DNA from: Clostridiales bacterium
Lineage (GTDB): Bacteria; Bacillota; Clostridia; Oscillospirales; Oscillospiraceae
Length of the DNA stretch: 64,000 nt
NCBI GenBank assembly: GCA_012838345.1
Contig: DUPK01000078.1
Location: 24,793-88,792 of the forward strand
Reading direction: 5' to 3'
Position numbers and translations under genes: made by a program. Below, piece after piece: positions 41,926 through 49,774 of this stretch. The number at the start of each line of letters is the position of its first letter. Position 1 is the first letter of the stretch. The notes beneath the pieces were generated by a model. That model saw only the letters and a program-made list of their open reading frames with translations. It was not told the origin of the DNA and did no database searches.

Positions 41926-42720
41926 ATGACCAAAGCGCTTTTATGGGCAGGCGCCGGCACCGGTTTTACCTTTTTGGCTACATCCCTAGGCGCCGCGATG
42001 GTTTTTCTGTTCCGAAAGAACATTGGAGGCAAGCTTCAGAGAATCTCTCTCGGCTTTGCCGCCGGTGTTATGATAGCCGCCTCGGTATGGAGCCTTCTTA
42101 TTCCCGCCATCGAGGAGGCCGAGGCCCGCGGAGAGATTGGCTGGATTCCCGCTGCCGGCGGCTTTGTGCTGGGTATAGCCTTCCTGTATGTTCTTGACCG
42201 CCTCATACCGCATCTGCATCCGAAGGCGGACGAAACGGAGGGCCTTTCATCCTCGATGAAGCGCAGCTCCCTGCTCTTTATGGCAGTGACGCTGCACAAC
42301 ATACCCGAGGGGATGGCGGTTGGCCTCTCCTTCGCTCTGGCCGCCCAGCACGGCGGCGAATCAAGCAGCTTTGCTTCCGCTATCGCACTTGCCCTGGGCA
42401 TGGGCATACAGAACTTCCCCGAAGGGGCCGCCCTCTCGCTTCCGCTAAGGCAGGAGGGCGTCAGCCCCGGAAAAGCCTTTCTGCTTGGCAGCCTGTCGGG
42501 GGTAGTGGAGCCGGTATTTGGAATTATAACCGTCCTCGCCTCCTCCGCAATTTTGCCCTTTATGCCCTGGCTTCTCTCCTTCGCGGCCGGCGCGATGATG
42601 TATGTAGTCGTGGAAGAGCTGATTCCCGAGGCCCAACTCGACGAGCACTCCCACGTCGGAACCCTAAGCGTAATGGGCGGCTTTCTGATCATGATGATAC
42701 TGGACGTGGCCTTAGGCTAA
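41926..42720 (+). CDS. ZIP-family divalent metal transporter (ZupT-like)
   Basis: 264 aa, eight membrane segments. The two metal-site helices carry HNIPEGMAVG and NFPEGAALSL; a variable loop with HLHPKADE lies between segments 3 and 4. It imports zinc or other divalent ions along their gradient. Start ATG 41926 follows AGGCAGGTG. It lies beside the metal-exporter operon at 42850-45274, separated by a terminator. Confidence 0.92.
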   Translation: MTKALLWAGAGTGFTFLATSLGAAMVFLFRKNIGGKLQRISLGFAAGVMIAASVWSLLIPAIEEAEARGEIGWIPAAGGFVLGIAFLYVLDRLIPHLHPKADETEGLSSSMKRSSLLFMAVTLHNIPEGMAVGLSFALAAQHGGESSSFASAIALALGMGIQNFPEGAALSLPLRQEGVSPGKAFLLGSLSGVVEPVFGIITVLASSAILPFMPWLLSFAAGAMMYVVVEELIPEAQLDEHSHVGTLSVMGGFLIMMILDVALG

Positions 42721-42743
42721 ACAGACTGGATTTCAAGCCTGTA

Positions 42744-42780
42744 AGCAGTGAGCTTTTTCGCTCACTGCTTTTTTATTTTT
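42744..42780 (+). terminator. Terminator of the ZIP gene
   Basis: AGCAGTGAGC / GCTCACTGCT hairpin followed by a long T-run. Confidence 0.9.
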
Positions 42781-42783
42781 CTC

Positions 42784-42813
42784 TTGACAAAATTTATATG
42801 AACGTTGTATCAT
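42784..42813 (+). promoter_or_regulatory. Promoter of the ArsR-HMA-ATPase operon
   Basis: Perfect -35 TTGACA (42784-42789), 18-bp spacer, -10 TATCAT (42808-42813). The -10 box touches the operator below. Confidence 0.75.
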
Positions 42814-42831
42814 ATGAACAGATATTCATAT
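42812..42831. promoter_or_regulatory. SmtB/CadC-type operator
   Basis: ATATGAACA-GA-TATTCATAT: 9-bp arms with one mismatch around two bases, the TGAA/TTCA dyad typical of ArsR/SmtB metal sensors. A further ATATGAAC half-like copy stands upstream at 42797-42804. Binding would cover the -10 and transcription start, giving repression without metal. Confidence 0.75.
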
Positions 42832-42849
42832 GAAAGGATGCTCATATAT

Positions 42850-43191
42850 ATGAAAGCCAGCGTACATAATCACGATGAGGCGCTGAAGGACCTGCGGGCC
42901 AAAATGCCCGATGACAAGCTCCTGTGCGATTTGGGTGATTTGTTCAAGGTCTTCGGCGACACGACGAGAATAAAAATCCTGTACTCCCTCTTTGAGTTCG
43001 AGTTGTGCGTATGCGCGATTGCGGAGCTGCTTTGCATGACGCAGTCGGCCATTTCGCACCAGCTTAAGGTGCTGAAAACCGCAAAGCTCGTGAAAAGCCG
43101 GAGGGAAGGCAGGACAATTGTGTACAGTCTTGCCGACGACCATGTCAGGTCCATCATAGGCCAGGGCTACGAACATCTTACGGAGGAGTAA
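42850..43191 (+). CDS. ArsR/SmtB-family metal-responsive repressor
   Basis: 113 aa. LFKVFGDTTRIKILYSLFEF leads into the metal-sensing ELCVCAIAELLCMTQSAISH, the recognition helix QLKVLKTAKL and the wing SRREGRTIVYSLADDHV. The CVC in the alpha-3 helix region and His/Asp near the C-terminus are the positions used by CadC/SmtB for Cd/Pb/Zn. Start ATG 42850 is chosen because the upstream in-frame ATGs lie in the operator; AAGGATG precedes it. First gene of the operon that exports the same metals. Confidence 0.92.
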   Translation: MKASVHNHDEALKDLRAKMPDDKLLCDLGDLFKVFGDTTRIKILYSLFEFELCVCAIAELLCMTQSAISHQLKVLKTAKLVKSRREGRTIVYSLADDHVRSIIGQGYEHLTEE

Positions 43192-43196
43192 ATATA

Positions 43197-43415
43197 ATGA
43201 GAAAGGTATTCAAATTGCAAAATCTCGGCTGCGCCAATTGCGCCGCAAAAATGGAAAACGCAATAAAAAAGATAGACGGCGTGAAGGACGCATCCGTCAG
43301 TTTTATAACTCAGAGGCTCACAATCGAGGCCGATGAAGATATGTTACATAACATTGTCGAAAAGGCCGCGAAGGCATGCAGAAAAATAGAACCTGATTGC
43401 AGAATAGTAAGTTAG
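43197..43415 (+). CDS. Stand-alone HMA metal-binding protein
   Basis: 72 aa, one heavy-metal-associated domain with GCANCAAKME. The sequence resembles the N-terminal domain usually fused to Cd/Zn ATPases; the ATPase that follows lacks it, so the domain has been split off or was never fused. It would carry or sense the metal for that pump. Ribosome site GGAGGAG. 5 bp after the repressor. Confidence 0.92.
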   Translation: MRKVFKLQNLGCANCAAKMENAIKKIDGVKDASVSFITQRLTIEADEDMLHNIVEKAAKACRKIEPDCRIVS

Positions 43416-43426
43416 GAACAGTTTGT

Positions 43427-45274
43427 ATGAATAAGAGACAAAAGCTGAATCTAGTAAGAATACTAATATCCCTCGTTTTATTTATAGCCGCCGTAATAAT
43501 ACCAGCCGAGGGCAAGGCCCGCTTATTAATCTTTCTCCTTCCCTACGCCGCCATCGGCTACGACGTTCTTTATTCGGCGGCCCGGAACATCACCCGCGGG
43601 CAGGTTTTCGACGAGAACTTCCTGATGGCCCTTGCTACCGTCTGCGCCTTTGCGATAGGCGAATATCCCGAGGCCGTGGCGGTCATGCTGTTTTACCAGG
43701 TCGGCGAGCTTTTTCAGGATATTGCAGTCGCAAAAAGCCGCAAGTCGATTACGGAGCTGATGGATTTCCGCCCCGAGAGCGCCCTGCTCATCCGCGACGG
43801 GGTTGAAACAAAGGTGTCGCCGGAGGAGGTCGAGCCCGGGCAAACGATTGTGGTTAAGCCCGGCGAGAGGATTCCTCTTGACGGCATCGTCAGGGAGGGC
43901 TTTACCTCGGTTGACACCTCCGCACTTACGGGCGAATCCCGCCCCTGCGACGTCGGCCCGGGCGAGAGCGTTTTGAGCGGCGCGATTAACCTGAGCGGCC
44001 TTGTAAAAATTGAGGTGACAAGCAAGTATGAGGACAGCACCGTCGTAAGGATTCTGGAGCTTGTCGAAAGCGCCGCCTCTAAAAAGGCAAGGGCCGAGCG
44101 CTTTATCACGCGCTTTTCAAGGTACTATACCCCCTGCGTAGTCGTAGCGGCCCTGCTGCTGGCCGTCATTCCGCCTTTAATCCTTGCGCAGGATTTTTCG
44201 CAGTGGGTCAACCGCGCGCTTATTTTCCTTGTGGTCTCCTGCCCCTGCGCGCTCGTCATATCCGTGCCGCTCTCCTTTTTCGGCGGCATAGGCGGGGCGT
44301 CCCGGGAAGGGATTCTTATAAAAGGCGCAAACTACTTAGAGGCACTATCTAATGCCGAGATTGTCGTGTTTGATAAGACGGGCACCTTGACCGAAGGCTC
44401 GTTTACGGTTTCCGCCGTCCACCCCGAGGCGGGGCCCGAAGCGGAGCTGCTCGAGATTGCGGCACACGCCGAAAGCTACTCAAACCATCCGATTGCCGCC
44501 TCCATAGTCGCCGCGCACGGCGGAGATATTGACAAAAGCCGCATAGCCGAAATAACCGAGCTCTCCGGCCTCGGTGTCAGGGCAAGGATAGACGAAAGGC
44601 TCGTCCACGTCGGAAACCTAAAGCTCATGGAGCAAATCGGGACTTTGGGACGCGACTGCGACAGGGACGGCACAATCGTACATATAGCGGTGGAGGATAA
44701 GTACAAGGGCCACATCGTTATATCCGACAGGATAAAGCCGGACGCTGAGCAAGCCGTCAGCGAGCTTAAGCGCCTCGGCATAGGCAGGACAGTTATGCTC
44801 ACTGGCGACTCCCGGAAGGTCGGCGAGGCAATAGGCTCGCTCCTTAACATCGACGAGACCCACTCCGAGCTTCTCCCCGACAAAAAGGTCGCCGAGCTTG
44901 AAAAGCTCCTGAGCAGAAAGAACAAAAACGGCACGCTAGTCTTCGTCGGGGACGGCGTCAACGATGCTCCGGTGCTGGCCCGGGCGGATGTCGGAATTGC
45001 CATGGGCGCGCTCGGAAGCGAGGCTGCAATTGAGGCCGCCGACATTGTCCTGACAGACGACAAGCCCTCTAAAATTGCAAGGGCAATAGTTCTATCCAGA
45101 AAAACCATGCGCATTGTGCGTGAGAATATCATATTCGCGCTTGCCTTCAAAGCGGCGGTCCTCATTCTGGGGGCCATGGGCCTAGCGAGCATATGGCTTG
45201 CCGTCTTTGCCGATGTGGGCGTTATGGTGCTCGCCATTTTAAACTCCATGAGGACACTCAAAATCAAAAACTAA
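43427..45274 (+). CDS. cadA: P1B ATPase for Cd/Zn/Pb-type metals (CadA/ZntA family) without HMA domain
   Basis: 615 aa. Starts directly with membrane helices; TGESRPCDVG in the actuator, SCPCALVISVPLSFFGGIGG, DKTGTLTEG, SNHPIAAS, TGDS, GDGVNDAPVLARADVGIAMG. CPCALVIS(V/T)P and the sequence after it fit the Zn/Cd/Pb group over copper. Start ATG 43427 is preferred over 43397, which would overlap the HMA gene. With the SmtB-type repressor this is a metal-resistance operon. A terminator follows. Confidence 0.93.
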   Translation: MNKRQKLNLVRILISLVLFIAAVIIPAEGKARLLIFLLPYAAIGYDVLYSAARNITRGQVFDENFLMALATVCAFAIGEYPEAVAVMLFYQVGELFQDIAVAKSRKSITELMDFRPESALLIRDGVETKVSPEEVEPGQTIVVKPGERIPLDGIVREGFTSVDTSALTGESRPCDVGPGESVLSGAINLSGLVKIEVTSKYEDSTVVRILELVESAASKKARAERFITRFSRYYTPCVVVAALLLAVIPPLILAQDFSQWVNRALIFLVVSCPCALVISVPLSFFGGIGGASREGILIKGANYLEALSNAEIVVFDKTGTLTEGSFTVSAVHPEAGPEAELLEIAAHAESYSNHPIAASIVAAHGGDIDKSRIAEITELSGLGVRARIDERLVHVGNLKLMEQIGTLGRDCDRDGTIVHIAVEDKYKGHIVISDRIKPDAEQAVSELKRLGIGRTVMLTGDSRKVGEAIGSLLNIDETHSELLPDKKVAELEKLLSRKNKNGTLVFVGDGVNDAPVLARADVGIAMGALGSEAAIEAADIVLTDDKPSKIARAIVLSRKTMRIVRENIIFALAFKAAVLILGAMGLASIWLAVFADVGVMVLAILNSMRTLKIKN

Positions 45275-45300
45275 TTCTTTATATTCTGATATTTCCCCAC

Positions 45301-45336
45301 ACGATACCGTCGGCTCGGCGGTATCGTATTTTTTAT
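45301..45336 (+). terminator. Terminator of the metal-export operon
   Basis: ACGATACCGTCGG / GGCGGTATCGT hairpin with TTTTTT. Confidence 0.88.
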
Positions 45337-45681
45337 GCCTTTTTCCAGAGGGCCAAGGCAATCAACCATAATAGCGGAAAATTATTTCCAAATAATGTAA
45401 CAAAATGTATGGACTTTTGCGAAGAAACGTGTTAAACTTAGCAGGAAAATGGATAAATTTTACAATTCTTCCATTTAGTTTACAATAATTGGCATGTAAA
45501 ACCCGAAAATGTAGAAGGGAGGCTTGCGCAGGCTGTGGATTAAGCTCTAAGTTTCTTCATTGAACGCAGGCTTGAAATCTGAAGGCGCAAGTTGTAAAAG
45601 AGCCGAAAAGCTCATTGCTGCGCCTTCCCGCACGCGGCTTTTGCTTGGCCGCAATTAATTAACCACTGAGGAAGGAAGGCT
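45337..45681 (+). promoter_or_regulatory. Promoter and structured leader of the cap operon
   Basis: TTTACA (45459-45464), 16-bp spacer, TACAAT (45481-45486), then a leader of about 190 nt. The leader can fold GAAGGCGCA (45581) with TGCGCCTTC (45627) around an inner GAGC/GCTC stem, and GCGGC (45634) with GCCGC (45652). No riboswitch class recognised; transcription attenuation of the polysaccharide genes is possible. Confidence 0.5.
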
Positions 45682-46773
45682 ATGTCAAACCAATACTTTT
45701 CAAACAAAACACTTCTCATAACGGGCGGAACCGGTTCCTTCGGCGGGGCAGTGCTGAGCCGCCTGATTGATACGGACATAAAGGAGATCAGAGTTTTCTC
45801 AAGGGACGAAAAAAAGCAGGATGATATGCGCCACGCTTATCAGAGAAGCCATCCCGGGCTTGCGCATAAAATAAAGTTCTACATAGGAGATGTCCGGGAC
45901 TTAAGCTCAATTAATAACGCAATGCACGGCGTGGATTTTGTCTTTCATGCGGCGGCGCTAAAGCAGGTCCCCTCCTGCGAGTTTTTCCCGCTTGAGGCTG
46001 TAAAGACAAATATTCTCGGGACGGACAATGTATTGACCGCCGCAATCGAGGCGGGTGTCAGAAAGGTCATCTGCCTTTCCACCGACAAGGCGGCCTACCC
46101 CGTAAACGCCATGGGCGCCTCGAAGGCTATGATGGAAAAGGTAATCGTTGCAAAATCGAAGACCGTGGACCCTCAAAGGACCCTGATTTGCTGCACGCGC
46201 TACGGCAACGTCATGTGCTCGCGCGGGAGCGTCATCCCCCTTTTTATTGAGCAGATAAAAGCGGGGGCGCCGCTGACTATCACCGACCCGTCAATGACGC
46301 GCTTTATCATGTCGCTCGACGAGGCGGTCGACCTTGTGCTCTTCGCCTTTGAACATGGAAAGCCCGGCGACATATTGGTCCAGAAGGCCCCCGCCTGCAC
46401 AATCGGAGTGCTCGCCGCGGCGGTAATGGATCTTTTCGATGCGAAAAACGAGGTGAAGATAATCGGAATCAGGCATGGCGAAAAGATGTACGAGACGCTG
46501 CTTACAAACGAGGAGTTCGCCCATGCCGTCGACATGGGCAGCTATTACCGCGTCCCCGCAGACACGCGGGACCTAAACTATGAAAAGTATTTTGTAACCG
46601 GCGAGCGAAAGCGCCCGCGATATAAAACCTATAATTCCAATAATACGACGCTGCTTACTAAGGAGCAGGTAATGGAAAAACTGTTAAGCCAGCCCTATAT
46701 ACAGGAGGAACTGTCCGAAAGGGAGGATTTGTATGAACGTGCTTGTAACAGGCTCGCGCGGCTTTATCGGTAA
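45682..46773 (+). CDS. capE: UDP-GlcNAc 4,6-dehydratase / 5-epimerase, CapE (WbjB) type
   Basis: 363 aa extended SDR enzyme. GGTGSFGG nucleotide loop, GDVRDLSSI, HAAALKQVPSCE, STDKAAYPVNAMGASKAMM (the active-site Tyr of ordinary SDRs is Met here, as in CapE/FlaA1), and RHGEKMYETLL near the C-terminus. First step from UDP-GlcNAc to UDP-L-FucNAc. Ribosome site GAGGAAGGAAGG. It overlaps capF by 41 bp. Confidence 0.92.
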   Translation: MSNQYFSNKTLLITGGTGSFGGAVLSRLIDTDIKEIRVFSRDEKKQDDMRHAYQRSHPGLAHKIKFYIGDVRDLSSINNAMHGVDFVFHAAALKQVPSCEFFPLEAVKTNILGTDNVLTAAIEAGVRKVICLSTDKAAYPVNAMGASKAMMEKVIVAKSKTVDPQRTLICCTRYGNVMCSRGSVIPLFIEQIKAGAPLTITDPSMTRFIMSLDEAVDLVLFAFEHGKPGDILVQKAPACTIGVLAAAVMDLFDAKNEVKIIGIRHGEKMYETLLTNEEFAHAVDMGSYYRVPADTRDLNYEKYFVTGERKRPRYKTYNSNNTTLLTKEQVMEKLLSQPYIQEELSEREDLYERACNRLARLYR

Positions 46774-47875
46774 AAACCTCGTCGCAAGCCTTAAAAATAT
46801 ACGCGAGGGCAAGGACAAAACCCGGGGGCTGTCTGAAGAGCTCACCATATTTGAGTACGACACCGATACGAAGCCTTCGCTTCTTGAAGATTACTGCGGC
46901 AGGGCGGACTTCGTTTTCAACCTCGCAGGAGTAAACCGCCCCGACGACCCCCGCGACTATATGAAGGGTAACTTCGGCTTTGCTTCCCTTCTGCTTGAAA
47001 CTCTGAAAAGGCAGGGTAACCGCTGCCCGGTGATGCTAGCCTCTTCCGTACAGGCAGAGCTGGATAACCCTTATGGCCGCAGCAAGAGAGCCTGCGAGAA
47101 GCTTGCAAGCGACTATTCAAAAGAGACGGGCGTTCCTGCCTATATCTACCGCTTCCCCAACGTGTTCGGCAAGTGGTGCCGCCCGAACTATAACAGCGCC
47201 GTCGCCACCTTTTGCTTCAATATCGCGCATGGACTTCGTATAAGGATTGACGACCCCGAGCACCTTCTGACACTCGTCTATATTGACGATGTTGTGGACG
47301 AGCTCCTGCGCGCGCTCGGCGGAAAGCCCACGAAAGACGGGGATTTTTGCGTCACTCCTGTCACGCATGCGGCAAAGCTTTGGGATATTGCCGAGCTTAT
47401 TTACAGCTTCAAAGCCGCACGGGAGGAGCGGATAATCCCCGACCTGTCCGACCCCTTTGCTGCGAAGCTCTATGCAACCTATATTTCTTACGTTCCGGAA
47501 AACGAGCTGGGTCTCCCACTGACCATGCACAGCGACGAGCGCGGCAGTTTTACCGAGATTTTCCGCACGCCGGATCGCGGGCAGGTGTCGATAAACATTT
47601 CCGAGCCCGGCATAACTAAGGGAAACCACTGGCATCACTCAAAAAGCGAGAAGTTCATCGTCGTTTCAGGAAACGGGCTTATACGCTGCCGGAAAATCGG
47701 CACCGACAGGGTAATCGAATACCCGGTGAGCAGCGACAGTCTTGTTTCAGTCGACATCCCGCCCGGCTATGTGCACAGCATCACGAATACCGGCGGCGGC
47801 GAGCTTGTGACGCTTATGTGGGCGAGCGAATGCTTTGACTTAAATAAGCCTGATACCTATTACGAGGAGGTCTGA
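46733..47875 (+). CDS. capF: CapF (WbjC)-type bifunctional epimerase/reductase with C-terminal cupin
   Basis: 380 aa. N-terminal SDR domain (MNVLVTGSRGFIGKNL, FVFNLAGVNRP, NPYGRSKRACEK, YRFPNVFGKW) and a cupin domain from about 260 (HSDERGSFTEIF, GNHWHHSKSEKFIVVSGNGL, IPPGYVHSITNTG) that binds zinc and epimerises C3. It produces UDP-6-deoxy-TalNAc, the CapG substrate. Start ATG 46733 follows GGGAGG and lies inside the end of capE, so the two are translationally coupled. Confidence 0.93.
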   Translation: MNVLVTGSRGFIGKNLVASLKNIREGKDKTRGLSEELTIFEYDTDTKPSLLEDYCGRADFVFNLAGVNRPDDPRDYMKGNFGFASLLLETLKRQGNRCPVMLASSVQAELDNPYGRSKRACEKLASDYSKETGVPAYIYRFPNVFGKWCRPNYNSAVATFCFNIAHGLRIRIDDPEHLLTLVYIDDVVDELLRALGGKPTKDGDFCVTPVTHAAKLWDIAELIYSFKAAREERIIPDLSDPFAAKLYATYISYVPENELGLPLTMHSDERGSFTEIFRTPDRGQVSINISEPGITKGNHWHHSKSEKFIVVSGNGLIRCRKIGTDRVIEYPVSSDSLVSVDIPPGYVHSITNTGGGELVTLMWASECFDLNKPDTYYEEV

Positions 47876-47880
47876 GCTCT

Positions 47881-49023
47881 ATGTCAAAGCTCAAGCTCAT
47901 GACCGTGGTAGGCACACGCCCCGAAATAATCCGCCTTTCTGAGGTAATCAAATGCGCCGACAGGTATTTTGAGCACATTCTGGTCCACACGGGGCAAAAC
48001 TACGATTATGAGCTCAACCGCATTTTCTTCGAGGATTTGGGGCTGCGCGAGCCGGATTTCTGCCTTGACTGCGCCGGTGGCGACCTGGGCGAGACCATCG
48101 GGAACATCATAGACAGGAGCTACAAGCTGCTCGTTAAACAAAGGCCGGACGCGCTGCTCATACTCGGCGATACCAACTCCTGCCTCTGCGCGATTTCGGC
48201 AAAGCGGCTGCACGTCCCGATTTTTCACATGGAGGCCGGGAACCGCTGCTTTGACGAGTGCCTGCCGGAGGAGACCAACCGCAGGATTATCGACCATATC
48301 GCGGACGTTAACCTCTGCTATTCAGAGCACGCCCGCCGCTACCTGAACGCGGAAGGGCGGCCAAGAGAGCGCAGCTTTGTGACAGGCTCCCCCATGGCGG
48401 AGGTGCTCACTGTAAATCTTAATAAGATAAAATCCAGCAGCGTACTTGAAAGGCTGGGGCTTGAAAAGGGAAAATACATACTTTTATCCGCTCACCGCGA
48501 GGAAAACATCGACTCGGAAAAGAACTTTTTCAGCCTCATGAACGCCGTAAACGCGATGGCCGAGCGCTACGACATGCCGATTTTGTACTCCTGCCACCCG
48601 CGAAGCGCTAGCTTCATCAAAAGGCGCGGCTTTGCCTTCGACCGGAGGGTAATACGCCACAAGCCCCTCGGTTTCCACGATTACAACTACCTGCAGCTAA
48701 ACGCCTACGCCGTGGTCTCCGACAGCGGTACCCTGCCCGAGGAGAGCGCCTACTTTGCGTCCATCGGCCTGCCCTTCCCCGCAATCTGCATACGCACCAG
48801 CACGGAGCGCCCTGAGGCGCTGGAGAAGGGAAACTTTGTGCTCGCAGGGATTATAGCCCCGCAGGTCCTGCAGGCAGTGGACCTTGCGGTTGAAATGCAG
48901 AAAAACGGCGTTCCGGTCTCCGAAGTGCCGGACTATTCGGAGCTAAATGTGAGCGGCAAGGTCATAAAAATCATTCAGAGCTACACCGGAATTGTAGACA
49001 GAATGGTGTGGAGGAAGTACTAA
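47881..49023 (+). CDS. capG: CapG (WbjD)-type UDP-sugar 2-epimerase making UDP-L-FucNAc
   Basis: 380 aa, non-hydrolysing UDP-GlcNAc 2-epimerase fold: TVVGTRPEIIRLSEVI, HTGQNYDYELNRIFFEDL, HMEAGNRCFDECLPEETNRR, SAHREENID, SDSGTLPEESAYF. With CapE and CapF it completes the route to UDP-N-acetyl-L-fucosamine, a sugar of capsules and wall polysaccharides. The glycosyltransferases using it are not in this operon. 5 bp after capF. Confidence 0.93.
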   Translation: MSKLKLMTVVGTRPEIIRLSEVIKCADRYFEHILVHTGQNYDYELNRIFFEDLGLREPDFCLDCAGGDLGETIGNIIDRSYKLLVKQRPDALLILGDTNSCLCAISAKRLHVPIFHMEAGNRCFDECLPEETNRRIIDHIADVNLCYSEHARRYLNAEGRPRERSFVTGSPMAEVLTVNLNKIKSSSVLERLGLEKGKYILLSAHREENIDSEKNFFSLMNAVNAMAERYDMPILYSCHPRSASFIKRRGFAFDRRVIRHKPLGFHDYNYLQLNAYAVVSDSGTLPEESAYFASIGLPFPAICIRTSTERPEALEKGNFVLAGIIAPQVLQAVDLAVEMQKNGVPVSEVPDYSELNVSGKVIKIIQSYTGIVDRMVWRKY

Positions 49024-49070
49024 TAAGTCCGTCCGAGGCCTATTCTCCGCACCCCAAGGTGGATAACGAT

Positions 49071-49532
49071 ATGAAAAGACAAAAAGCGTTTCTGATTATA
49101 GACATACTGCTGCTAATTATAACCCTCGCCTTCATATGGCTAAGCTCCTTAGAGAGCGCCTCCGAGTCGGCGGAAAAGAGCGAAGGCTTGCTTATCGCTA
49201 TAGCTCCCATACTCGAGCTTTTTCTAAGCGCCGACAGGATAAACGAGCACATGATAAGAAAGCTTGCACACTTCATCGAGTTTGCCCTGCTGGGCGGCGA
49301 GCTTATCCTGCTTTGCGTAATCGACCGCCGCACACGCCCCCAACAGGTTATAAACTGCCTATCCGCCTCACTCGCCGTCGCGGTTATCGACGAAGCTCTG
49401 CAGCTTCTGTCGGACCGCGGTCCACAAATCACCGACGTGCTGCTGGATTTCAGCGGCGCTGTCTTCGGTATACTGTTTGTGCTTTTGATCTACGTACTAG
49501 TGCGCATGAAAAAGCACCGAAAGCAAGTTTAA
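49071..49532 (+). CDS. VanZ-like membrane protein
   Basis: 153 aa, four membrane segments. VanZ pattern: an N-terminal helix, WLSS, the conserved HMIRKLAHFIEFALLGGEL, and DEALQLLSDRGPQITDVLLD before the last helix. Family function is unclear (VanZ gives teicoplanin resistance). Start ATG 49071 follows AAGGTGG; the frame is open back into capG but without support. 47 bp after capG, and followed by a terminator. Confidence 0.85.
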   Translation: MKRQKAFLIIDILLLIITLAFIWLSSLESASESAEKSEGLLIAIAPILELFLSADRINEHMIRKLAHFIEFALLGGELILLCVIDRRTRPQQVINCLSASLAVAVIDEALQLLSDRGPQITDVLLDFSGAVFGILFVLLIYVLVRMKKHRKQV

Positions 49533-49545
49533 AACTGTCTAAGAC

Positions 49546-49577
49546 GCCCGGGCCGCTGAAAGGGCCCGGGCCTTTTT
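49546..49577 (+). terminator. Terminator of the cap operon
   Basis: GCCCGGGCC / GGCCCGGGC hairpin followed by TTTTT. Confidence 0.9.
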
Positions 49578-49774
49578 GCCTTGTCCGGAACTTTCTTACA
49601 AAATACCCGTCAAGTCATTTAATGGCTTTCTCGACGATTATTAAGTTAATATTACACGCCCTTTGTTTTGTAATACAAATGACACACAAAACCTGTGTTT
49701 TATCTGCTATAATTTAGGAGCCGTTGTCGGAAATTGTCGCAAAATACACTAACCGAAACAGGAGGATTGATTAA

